DNA from: Meghimatium bilineatum | Taxonomy: Eukaryota > Mollusca > Gastropoda > Stylommatophora > Philomycidae | NCBI GenBank assembly: GCA_034231615.1 | Contig: CM067306.1 | Location: forward strand, 62,021,475-62,085,474 | Reading direction: 5' to 3' | DNA length: 64,000 nt | Shown: positions 11,401 through 23,400 of the stretch, piece by piece | Layout: each line of letters begins with the position of its first letter | Position numbering within the stretch: position 1 is the first letter of the stretch | Translations under genes and position numbers: made by a program | Notes under the pieces: model-generated | Database searches by the model: none | Told to the model about the DNA's origin: nothing | The model's input: only the letters and a program-made list of their open reading frames with translations

Positions 11401-14400
11401 AATTTAAACAAAATATTTCTGTGTTAGACAACTATGAAATGTTACTTTGCAGTTACTAGTAATTAGTTCTTCTTCTTCATTGTTCATTCTCAAACTCCTA
11501 CTGGCGCTCTCTTATAGTAGGTTAATGACCGTATTAGGGTTTCCAGCATAAAGTAGTTCTGAGAGTGGTAATGTCTTGTATCACGGTTTATTTGCACAAA
11601 TGTCCAACTCCAAGTCAGTAGTTATTTTGTGGGTTTGCTATCACTTTGTGCAGTAGTTGGTCATAGATGGTGAATGTGTAACAAACAACATTCAGAGAGC
11701 TTAAAGATCTAAGTCAAGAGCACAGGTGTCTGGACAGATGACAATGGGCAAGGGGGACATTGTGTATTCCCAATATATGCATCTATTGGACGATGACACA
11801 ATGATAGATGAGACTGGTATGAAGAGAGTGAAGAAATGTAGAATTGTTTGAGGAAGATAGTAGAGGTGGATGATTGTTGGACAGGACTTGGAAAATATGC
11901 AATCAACACACCACGGGAACTGTCAGCATGAATACCCTATGCTATCTGCTGACAGAGATGTAAATCCTGTGGGTTTTCATGGAGTGTACTGCTGTCTGTT
12001 CAGATAATCAATAATCAATCAAATAACCTTCAATAAGTAAATTATTGCATCTGACAGGTAAGTTCCCCCACCTGCTTGTGTCACATGCTGGAGAGAAAAT
12101 ACAGACAGCAATTCGGGACAACCTGGTCTTAACACCTGAGACAGAGGTCAATTTTGGTAAGGTGCCAGTGTCATTCACAGCAGAGATATTTCTGGAACTA
12201 CATAACCTTTCACAAGTGAGTGGTAGTTATTGTGTCAGTGGTAGTTGTGTCAGTGATAGTTGTTGTGTCAGTGGTAGTTGTGTCAGTGATAGTTGTTGTG
12301 TCAGTGGTAGTTCTTGTGTCAGTGATAGTTTTTGTGTCAGTGGTAGTTCTTGTGTCAGTGATAGTTTTTGTGTCAGTGGTAGTTGTTGTGTCAGTGGTAG
12401 TTGTTGTGTCAGTGGTAGTTCTTGTGTCAGTGATAGTTGTTGTGTCAGTGGTAGTTGTTGTGTCAGTGGTAGTTGTTGTGTCAGTGGTAGTTGTTGTGTC
12501 AGTGATAGTTGTTGTGTCAGTGATAGTTTTTGTGTCAGTGATAGTTGTTGTGTCAGTGGTAGTTGTTGTGTCAGTGGTAGTTGTTGTGTCAGTGGTAGTT
12601 CTTGTGTCAGTGATAGTTGTTGTGTCAGTGGTAGTTGTTGTGTCAGTGGTAGTTGTTGTGTCAGTGGTAGTTGTTGTGTCAGTGATAGTTGTTGTGTCAG
12701 TGATAGTTTTTGTGTCAGTGATAGTTGTTGTGTCAGTGATAGTTTTTGTGTCAGTGGTAGTTGTTGTGTCAGTGGTAGTTGTTGTGTCAGTGGTAGTTGT
12801 TGTGTCAGTGGTAGTTCTTGTGTCAGTGATAGTTGTTGTGTCAGTGGTAGTTGTTGTGTCAGTGGTAGTTGTTGTGTCAGTGGTAGTTGTTGTGTCAGTG
12901 ATAGTTGTTGTGTCAGTGATAGTTTTTGTGTCAGTGATAGTTGTTGTGTCAGTGATAGTTTTTGTGTCAGTGGTAGTTGTTGTGTCAGTGGTAGTTGTTG
13001 TGTCAGTGGTAGTTGTTGTGTCAGTGGTAGTTGTTGTGTCAGTGGTAGTTGTTGTGTCAGTGGTAGTTTTTGTGTCAGTGATAGTTGTTGTGTCAGTGAT
13101 AGTTGTTGTGTCAGTGATAGTTTTTGTGTCAGTGATAGTTGTTGTGTCAGTGGTAGTTGTTGTGTCAGTGGTAGTTGTTGTGTCAGTGGTAGTTCTTGTG
13201 TCAGTGATAGTTTTTGTGTCAGTGATAGTTGTTGTGTCAGTGATAGTTGTTGTGTCAGTGATAGTTTTTGTGTCAGTGATAGTTGTTGTGTCAGTGGTAG
13301 TTGTTGTGTCAGTGGTAGTTGTTGTGTCAGTGGTAGTTCTTGTGTCAGTGATAGTTGTTGTGTCAGTGGTAGTTGTTGTGTCAGTGGTAGTTGTTGTGTC
13401 AGTGGTAGTTGTTGTGTCAGTGGTAGTTGTTGTGTCAGTGGTAGTTGTTGTGTCAGTGGTAGTTCTTGTGTCAGTGATAGTTGTTGTGTGAGTGATAGTT
13501 TTTGTGTCAGTGGTAGTTGTTGTGTCAGTGATAGTTGTTGTGTCAGTGGTAGTTGTTGTGTCAGTGATAGTTGTTGTGTCAGTCATAGTTGTTGTGTCAG
13601 TGATAGTTGTTGTGTCAGTGGTAGTTGTTGTGTCAGTGATAGTTGTTGTGTCAGTGATAGTTGTTGTGTCAGTGGTAGTTCTTGTGTCAGTGATAGTTGT
13701 TGTGTCAGTGATAGTTGTTGTGTCAGTGATAGTTGTTGTGTCAGTGGTAGTTCTTGTGTCAGTGATAGTTGTTGTGTCAGTGGTAGTTCTTGTGTCAGTG
13801 ATAGTTGTTGTGTCAGTGATAGTTGTTGTGTCAGTGGTAGTTCTTGTGTCAGTGATAGTTGTTGTGTCAGTGGTAGTTGTTGTGTCAGTGATAGTTGTTG
13901 TGTCAGTCATAGTTGTTGTGTCAGTGATAGTTGTTGTGTCAGTGGTAGTTGTTGTGTCAGTGATAGTTGTTGTGTCAGTGATAGTTGTTGTGTCAGTGGT
14001 AGTTCTTGTGTCAGTGATAGTTGTTGTGTCAGTCATAGTTGTTGTATCAGTGATAGTTGTTGTGTTAGTGGCAGTTGTTATATCGGTGGTCAATATATTA
14101 GTAGTTCTGAAGGGGCAATTGTTATATCAGTGGTCAATGTATCAGTAGTTCTTCAGTGTCATTTGTTATATCAGTGGTCAATGTATTTGATGTAACATGT
14201 AGGAAGATACAAAATCATGTCAGTATAATCATTTGATCATTATTTTTGTCCAGGTGCAGACACCATTCAAGGTAGAGAGAATCCCAGGAATGAAACAAAT
14301 GAACACAGTATTCCGATGCATGCAGACTTGGGGAATTGTTCCTCCGATGAGTGTCATGAAAATACCAGTAATTAATGATGTTGTAACTGTTAATAGTGTT

Positions 14401-17400
14401 GATGTTGTTATTGAGAATACTGATGTTAGTGATAGTATTTCATTTCATTTTTCACATTACTCCACCAAGATTTCTGTGATCAACTATGTAACTAGATTCA
14501 TATCTCACAGTACTCCACAAGATTCTATTTTCTACAGTGCTCCCACAAGATTCTTGTAATCAACTATGTACCTAGATTCATTTTTCACAGTACTCTACCA
14601 AGATTTCTTTGATCAACTATGTACCTAGGTTCATTTTCTACAGTACTTCACATACTTTTCTATAGTTTACTCTGTCTCTCAAGTTTCCGCAGTACTCCAG
14701 CAAGATTTCTCATTTCATTTCTTTCTAATTGTTCCTCTGGTTGGGGTACATACTGTATCATTTTTGGTGATGGAACTTGGTCTTTTCCATGTTATGTTAA
14801 CTATTTTGTGCTATAATCTTAGTTGCTTCATGGAGTAGCCGCTGCTGTTTCAAGCAGTGGTATAATGGGGTAGCCGCTGCTGTTTCTAACAATGTAGTGA
14901 TGGAGTAGCCGCTGCTGTTTCAAACAGTGGTGTTGTCATGGAGTAGAAGGTGCTGCAACCAGCAGTGATTTATTTGTTGAGATGTCACTCCTGTAACCAT
15001 TACTAAGTTTTATTTGAGATTTCACTGCTGTAACCATTAGGGATGTTTTCATAGAAATGTCCCTGTTGCAACTAGGAGCAATGTTTTCATTGAGATATTA
15101 CTGCTTTAATCAAAAGGGATGCTTTACTCAGCAGTGAAATGAAATATCTAAGGAAGGCTACTGGAGTCACCAGACTTGACAAGATGCGCAGTGAGAACAT
15201 CAGAAAGATAATAGGTATCACATCATGTATCAAATATATAGAAAAACAACACATAAAATTGTTTGGACATCTTAAAAGGATGAATGATCAACTTCCTATA
15301 AGAGCTTATAACAAGATGGAATCGGAAAACAGAGCCAAGGGCAGACCTAGGAACAGATGGATAAACAACCTCAAGTCTAGACCATTCTGAACAAACATGA
15401 AAACATGATTACACTTCAACTCGAGCAACACGCCCAGTTCTGGAACGCAGACTACATCTCCTTTACAAGCCCCTATGCTCAATGGCAAGTGTAATATCTA
15501 CGACAACACCACCACCTGGGGATAGACAATAGACAATAGATGTTCTCATTGAAATGTCACCACTTGAACCAATAGTGATGTTGTCATGGAGATGTCATTT
15601 CTTTAACCAATAGGGATGTTTTTATGGAGATGTCACTGTTGTAACCAATAGTGATGTTGTCATTGAGTGGTGGGGGTGGGGGGAGTGTACTTCCTTATTT
15701 TTGTCAATATCTCATTTTTGTGAAAATTTGTTTTGAGTTGGGAAAATACCAATTAATTCACCAACTGTTTGGCTTGCTCCCTAGTACTACATTGTATTCT
15801 CTGATCTCTTAAAGAGCTGGGGGGGGGAATTGATTCCACCACCACCATTCTAATTATGGGTTTTTGCTGTACACAATCCAACATCATACCTCTCTGACAA
15901 GCAGGTCAACTACAGCCCTCATACTGTGGACTTAACCAGCATCGATTACTTCAGCGTAACGTCAGTGGGCAATGTTAGCCACAACATTATCAAGTGTATC
16001 GGCACTGCAATAGGTCAGTCATGTTGTGTTATTGGATAGCCTGTATCGAAGAGCTTATCATTGATCTGAGCAAGAAGGAATGTGTTTGTTTATGATCTGA
16101 GCAAGGAATGTGTTTGTTTATGATCTGAAGAAGGAATGTGTTTGTTTATGATCTGAAGAAGGAATGTGTTTTTTTATGATCTGAGCAAGAAGAAATGTGT
16201 TTGTTTATGATCTGAGCAAGAAGAAATACGTTTGTTTATGATCTGAGCAAGAAGAAATGCGTTTATTTATGATCTGAAGAAGGAATGTGTTTGTTTATGA
16301 TCTGAAGAAGGAATGTGTTTGTTTATGATCTGAGCAAGAAGAAATGTGTTTGTTTATGATCTGAGCAAGGAATGTGTTTGTTTATGATCTGAAGAAGGAA
16401 TGTGTTTGTTTATGATCTGGGCAAGAAGAAACATGTTCTTGATCTGAGCAAGAAGATGTGTTTGTTTATGATCTGAGCAAGAATTGTGTTTGCTTACAAA
16501 AACTGTGTCTATTATCTCAGAATGATACTACTAGGTCTGTATGTTTCATACAATATACTAGGTCCAAGTGTTGATCTGAGCACTTACTGCATCAACTTCC
16601 AACAAGTTGATATTGGCTGTACAGTTGTACAGACATTAGATATTATCAACAATTCAAGTGTGGAAGCTGTTTTCCAAGTGAGTGATATCTGTCACATTTC
16701 TTAGTATCACACATTACATTTGATAACACTTTAGTACACCTGTTACTGCTGGGTACGGTTAGCGTAACTTGATATAAGCAAAATAAGGAAGATATTGACC
16801 AGTCATCTCAAAGTTGTTACAGCTGGGTAAGGTTAAAACAGCAAGGAAAACATTGACTTGTCACCTCAAAGTTGTTACAGCTGGGCAAGGTTAAAATAGC
16901 AGGAAGACATTGAGTTGGTCACCTCAAAGTTGTAGCAGCTGGGTAAGGTAAACATGGCAAGAAAGCATTGACCAATAGTTCTAACACTTTATGCAGCACG
17001 ACAAGTTCATTACAACTTATTTTCCATAAATCTGTATTTTTAATAATTTATGTGTTTCAATAAAAACGTCTGTATTTACCACCCTCCTCATCCACCACAT
17101 TTTTGTGTGGTTTTTCCCCCATCAATACACTCAATACGTGCGTGTGAGATAGAATAAAAAAGTTCCACATTAGTAACATTTGTAGTAATTACTGAAGATA
17201 TAACACCAAATGACCTTTTGCTTACAAAAAAAATAAATTGGGGGAGGGGTGGGTTTGGAGTTTGTTTTTTTGGGTCCCAAAAACCCTTTCGGTACGGAAA
17301 ATCCATATTAGTTGACACATATGCCAGCTGTGAAACTCTTTTCCTTGACAAGTCTGAAATGTCACATTTAAATGTGACATAGTTTACATGGGATGACATT

Positions 17401-20400
17401 TGTTAAATTTCTAGTAGGGGCCTTTCTCATATATTAATATCAATCGTTCGTGTGTTCTCGGGGCCCGAAAGGGAGCAAAGAATAGCAACACTGTTTACCT
17501 TCCATGCATGTCGTAAGAGGCGACTAAGGAGATTATGGGATGGAGTTGGCTGTCCCATCCCATATAGGGTCAGTGACCTAAAGCCATGCAGAAGTCGGAT
17601 GTGTCAGGTCAAAAGACGCAGATATTGCAGTAATGCTGTAAACCATGACACACCGCACTCAGTTCTCCGGACTACATCCTGCTGATCTGCAGGAGTTTGA
17701 GAACTAACACAGAACAAGAAGAAGAAGAATATCAATGAATATTTTACTTCCTTTAATGTTTGCTATTCCTGCTGCTGCTATGTTTGTAGTACTATGTTGA
17801 AGTGTAATATATCTTATAGTGTCATTTTTCTATGTATTGCGCTTTTGTGTCTTGCAGACAGTCATTAAGCAAAAAAATAAAAAGCAATCCATTTAGAATT
17901 TTCTCAAATCTGAGAGACTTTTCTTTTCTTCTTCTTCTTCTTTTTTTCACTTGAAACATGTCTATATCTGTAATTCTGTCTCTTTAATAAAACTCACTTG
18001 TAGTTGATACAGTGGTCCATTAAGCTTTGATTCCAGTTGTTTCCACTGGCCAATATGATTGCCTCAGCATTTCATACTCAGGACACTCAGGCGTTTGTTT
18101 ATTTCTGCTTCTCTTGATGTATTTTGGTACACCTAGGTGGCTTATATGGACATAGTGCCTTGTCCATTTTGCACTAACCCCCCTCTCGGTTTCATTGATG
18201 AAGTCCAATTGAAAGGCAAAGCCAGTATTCTTAGAATAAATAAGAACTGCAGGAGATGCCCGAAAATGATCGGATGCAACCATCAACTGCCTTAGGGTCT
18301 CGCTTCTGGATTTTTCATGAAGGTTTACTCCCCTTAGCCAGGGGCACTCCAGTGCTAACCCGCTAGGCAGTGGGGGTTTTCTGTCAGGGTTTGCTCCCTT
18401 AGCCTAAAATACTCCTGTACTAACACACTTAGACTGGTAGGTTTTATGGATGCTTATAAAGCTGCAGAGCCATCTATTCAGGGACACAGTCAGCGCATTT
18501 CAGCTGACACAGTTGTAAATGAATTTTTAATCATCATCCGTCCAGCGAGGCAACACACACAAGTTATAACACTCTGAGTGAAGCCATCCACAGTCTGTAC
18601 CACAAAAAAAGCATGACACTAGGTAGTCACTAAATATTGTGTATTCGATACTAAGTGTAACAGATATACATACTGTTGTAAGCATCATTAATAACAGTCC
18701 ACACGTACATACATTAAAATAAATGTGTAAATATGTCTGTGATAAGGCACAAGAAATATTCTTTTGTAGTAGTATGATTAAGTGTAAGATAGCTCTTATT
18801 ACTATAGTATGTTTAAGTGAAAGATATAAGATAGCTCTTATTACTATAGTATGTTTAATTGTAAGATGTAAGATAGCTCTTATTACTATAGTATGTTTAA
18901 TTGTAAGATGTAAGATAGCTCCTATTGCTATGTTTGTAGTAGTATGATTAAGTGTAAGATAGCTCTTATTACTATAGTATGTTTAATTGTAAGATGTAAG
19001 ATAGCTCCTATTGCTATGTTTGTAGTAGTATGATTAAGTGTAAGATAGCTCTTATTGCTATAGTATGTTTAATTGTAAGATGTAAGATAGCTCCTATTGC
19101 TATGTTTGTAGTAGTATGATTAAGTGTAAGATAGCTCTTATTGCTATAGTATGTTTAATTGTAAGATGTAAGATAGCTCCTATTGCTATGTTTGTAGTAG
19201 TATGATTAAGTCTAAGATAGCTCTTATTGCTATAGTATGTTTAATTGTAAGATGTAAGATAGCTCCTATTGCTATGTTTGTAGTAGTATGATTAAGTCTA
19301 AGATAGCTCTTATTGCTATAGTATGTTCAAGTGATAGATGTAAGATAGCTCCTATTGCTATGTTTGTAGTAGTATGTTCAAGTGAAAGATGTAAGATAGC
19401 TCCTATTGCTATGTTTGTAGTAGTATGATTAAGTCTAAGATAGCTCTTATTGCTATAGTATGTTTAATTGTAAGATGTAAGATAGCTCCTATTGCTATGT
19501 TTGTAGTAGTATGATTAAGTGTAAGATAGCTCTTATTGCTATAGTATGTTTAATTGTAAGATGTAAGATAGCTCCTATTGCTATGTTTGTAGTAGTATGA
19601 TTAAGTGTAAGATAGCTCTTATTGCTATAGTATGTTTAATTGTAAGATGTAAGATAGCTCCTATTGCTATGTTTGTAGTAGTATGATTAAGTCTAAGATA
19701 GCTCTTATTGCTATAGTATGTTCAAGTGATAGATGTAAGATAGCTCCTATTGCTATGTTTGTAGTAGTATGTTCAAGTGAAAGATGTAAGATAGCTCCTA
19801 TTGCTATGTTTGTAGTAGTATGATTAAGTCTAAGATAGCTCTTATTGCTATAGTATGTTTAATTGTAAGATGTAAGATAGCTCCTATTGCTATGTTTGTA
19901 GTAGTATGATTAAGTGTAAGATAGCTCTTATTGCTATAGTATGTTTAATTGTAAGATGTAAGATAGCTCCTATTGCTATGTTTGTAGTAGTATGATTAAG
20001 TCTAAGATAGCTCTTATTGCTATAGTATGTTTAATTGTAAGATGTAAGATAGCTCCTATTGCTATGTTTGTAGTAGTATGATTAAGTGTATGATTAAGTG
20101 TATGATTAAGTGTATGATTAAGTGTATGATTAAGTGTATAATTAAGTGTATGATTAAGTGTATGATTAAGTGTATGATTAAGTGTATAATTAAGTGTATG
20201 ATTAAGTGTATGATTAAGATACCTTCTGCTGCTATATGCTCTATTGCTAGTTTGAAGTTGACTGTGAGGAGTCAGTATTCAAGTTATCCATCGTCAGTGG
20301 TTTCATCAAGCCCATGTCCAGGCAGACTATTGTCGTACAGTTTGTCCCTCAACATCCAATCAACTTCTACAGGAGAGTTACGTTTCTAGTGCATAACCAG

Positions 20401-23400
20401 GTCAGGAGTTTCTCAGTGTATTCGTATGTGTCTGCAAATGTGTATGTGTTCCTGTGCGTCTGTATTTGTGTTTGATTGTTGATTTATGTGTACATTTATG
20501 TGTACATTTATGTGTACATTTATGTGTACATGATTATGTTTGCTCATCTCTGTGTGTGTACGTGTGGGTGTGCATGTGTTTGTGGCTGATTTAAGTGGTA
20601 AAAGAGCTATTGAGTCAGGTTAACTGTAGTTAAGTTCAACATGTAGAGAAGTCATGCCATTCACATTGCACTGGTAGTGTGATTGGACATCACACTATCA
20701 TGTTAATAATAATAATAGTGGTAGTAGTAGTAGTACAGTACATTGTAGTACAGTAGTAGCCGTAGCAATAAAGAGATAAATAAACTACCAGTGTTGGGTA
20801 GCAACTTAACATACTAGAGGTGTGAAGGCTTGGGCATCACAGAGCAACATACTAGAGGTATGAAGGCTGAGGCAACACAGGACAACATACTAGAGGTGTG
20901 AAGGCTGAGGCAACACAGGGCAACATAGTGGAGGTGTAAAGGCTGGGACTACACAGGGCAACATATTAGAGGTGTGAAGGCTTGGCCAACACAGGGCAAC
21001 ATACTAGAGGTGTGAAGGCTGAAGCAACACAGGGCAACACAAAGAAAAAAGTGGACATTTGTAAGGAGTGTTGCTAATATATAATTACACAACATATAAT
21101 AACAACCACACAAATAAATGATGTTAACAGTAGGAGTAGTAGGAGTAGGAGCAGTAATGGGAGCAGTAGAAAGAGTAGCAGGAGCAGTAGTAGAAGTAGT
21201 AGGAATAGTAGCAGTAGTAGGAGCGGGAGCGGGAGCAGTAGTAGGAGTAGGAGCGGGAGTAGTAGTAAAAGTAGGAGCAGGAGCAGGAGTAGGAGCAGTA
21301 GTAGGAATAGGAGCAGTAGTAGGAGTAGGAGCAGTAGTAGGAGTAGGAGCAGTAGTAGGAACAAGAGCGGGAGCAGTAGTAGGAGTAGGAGCAGTAGTAG
21401 GAATAGGAGCAGTAGTAGGAATAGGAGCAGTAGTAGTAGCTGGAGTGGGAGCAGTAGTAGGAGCAGGGGTGGGAGTAGTAGTAGGAGTAGGAGCGGGAAC
21501 AGTAGTAGGAGTAGGAGCAGTAGTAGAAGCAGGAGCAGTAGTAGGAGCGGGAGCAGTAGTAGGAACAAGAGTGGGAGCAGTAGTAGGAGTAGGAGCAGTA
21601 GTAGGAGTAGGATCAGTAGTAGGAGTAGGAGCAGTAGTAGGAGTAGGAGCAGTAGTAGGAACAAGAGCAGGAGCAGTAGTAGGAGTAGGATCAGTAGTAG
21701 GAGTAGGATCAGTAGTAGGAGCGGGAGCAGTAGTAGGCGTAGGAGCAGTAGTAGGAACAAGAGCAGGAGCAGTAGTAGGAGTAGGAGCAGTAGTAGGAAC
21801 AAGAGCGGGAGCAGTAGTAGGAGCAGTAGTAGGAGTAGGCGCAGTAGTAGGAGTTGGGACAGTAGTAGGAAGAAGAGCGGGAGCAGTAGTAGGACCAGGA
21901 GCAGTAGTAGGAGTAGGAGCAGTAGTAGGAGCAGTAGGAGCAGTAGGAATAGGAGTAGGAGCGGGAGCAGTAGTAGGAGCGGGAGCAGTAGTAGGAGTAG
22001 GAGCAGTAGTAGGAGCAGTAGTAGGAGTAGTAGTAGGAGCAGTAGTAGGAGTAGGAGCAGTAGTAGGAGTAGGAGCAGCAGTAGGAGTAGGAACGGGAGC
22101 AGTAGAAGTAGCAGGAGCAGTAACTGGGGCAGTAGCAGGAGCAAAACTGTAGCAGTAGAAGTAGCAGGAGCGGTAGCTAGGGCAGTTGTAGGAGCAAAAC
22201 TGTAGCAGTAGAAGTAGCAGGAGCGGTAACTGGGGCAGTAGCAGGAGCAAAACTGTAGCAGTAGAAGTAGCAGGAGCGGTAGCTGGAGCAGTAGCAGGAG
22301 CAGGAGCAAATCCGTAGCAGTAGAAGTAGCAGGAGCGGTTGCTGGGGCAGTAGCAGGAGCAAAACTGTAGCAGTAGAAGTAGCAGGAACTGTAGCTGGGG
22401 CAGTAGCAGGAGCAAATCTGTAGCAGTAGAAGTAGCAGGAGCGGTAACTGGGGCAGTAGCAGGAGCAAAACTGTAGCAGTAGAAGTAGCAGGAGCGGTAG
22501 CTGGAGCAGTAGCAGGAGCAGGAGCAAATCCGTAGCAGTAGAAGTAGCAGGAGCGGTTGCTGGGGCAGTAGCAGGAGCAAAACTGTAGCAGTAGAAGTAG
22601 CAGGAACTGTAGCTGGGGCAGTAGCAGGAGCAAATCTGTAGCAGTAGAAGTAGCAGGAGCGGTAGCTGGGGCAGGAGCAAACCCGTAGCAGTAGAAGTAG
22701 CAGGAGCGGTAGCTGAGGCAGTAGCAGGAGCAAATCTGTAGCAGTAGAAGTAGCAGGAGCAGTTGCTGGGGCAGTAACAGGAGCAAAACTGTAGCAGTAG
22801 AAGTAGCAGGAACGGTAGTTGGGCAGTAGCAGGAGCAAATCTGTAGCAGTAGAAGTAGCAGGAATGGTAGCTGGGGCAGTAGCAGGAGCAAAACTGTTGC
22901 AGTAGAAGTAGCAGGAGCATAGCTGGGGCAGTAGCAGGAGCAAAACTGTAGCAGTAGAAGTAGCAGGAGCAGTAGCTGTGGCAGTAGCAGGAGCAAAACT
23001 GTAGCAGTAGAAGTAGCAGGAGTAGTAGCTGGGGCAGTAGCAGGAGCAAAACTGTAGCAGTAGAAGTAGCAGGAGCGGTAGCTGGGGCAGTAGCAGTAAC
23101 AACAACATTAATAATATAATAATAAATTTAGAAAAAGTATATGACCCATCATAAAGTTGTAGGGACGCCACATTGGAGATATCAGTATAAAAAGATTTTC
23201 CATATTAATTCAATATTCAATAGAAGCATTTCAGTGGGTAGAATTTTACTCAGTGATACAGATCTCCTCTCCAAAACTTCCCTTATATGCAATCAGAAGA
23301 AACACAATTATCATCACGTGGCAATTCCATTAAAATAAATTTATTTGATGCATAAAGTAATGAAGATCAAATTGATTGTTTTATGGCCTAATTTATTTCA

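Noticed and set aside
12045..14195. 716-codon open frame on + and 627-codon frame on -
   Set aside because: Only the first 57 codons are CFAP65 exon 5. The rest is a 15-bp repeat that cannot contain stops in several frames; composition (Ser-Cys-Val or Thr-Asp-Thr) mirrors the DNA repeat on both strands.
20949..23171. 740-codon minus-strand frame rich in Pro-Thr-Ala, and overlapping 640-, 344- and 290-codon frames
   Set aside because: All are shadows of the purine-rich tandem arrays. No non-repeat domain, and long frames on both strands at once.
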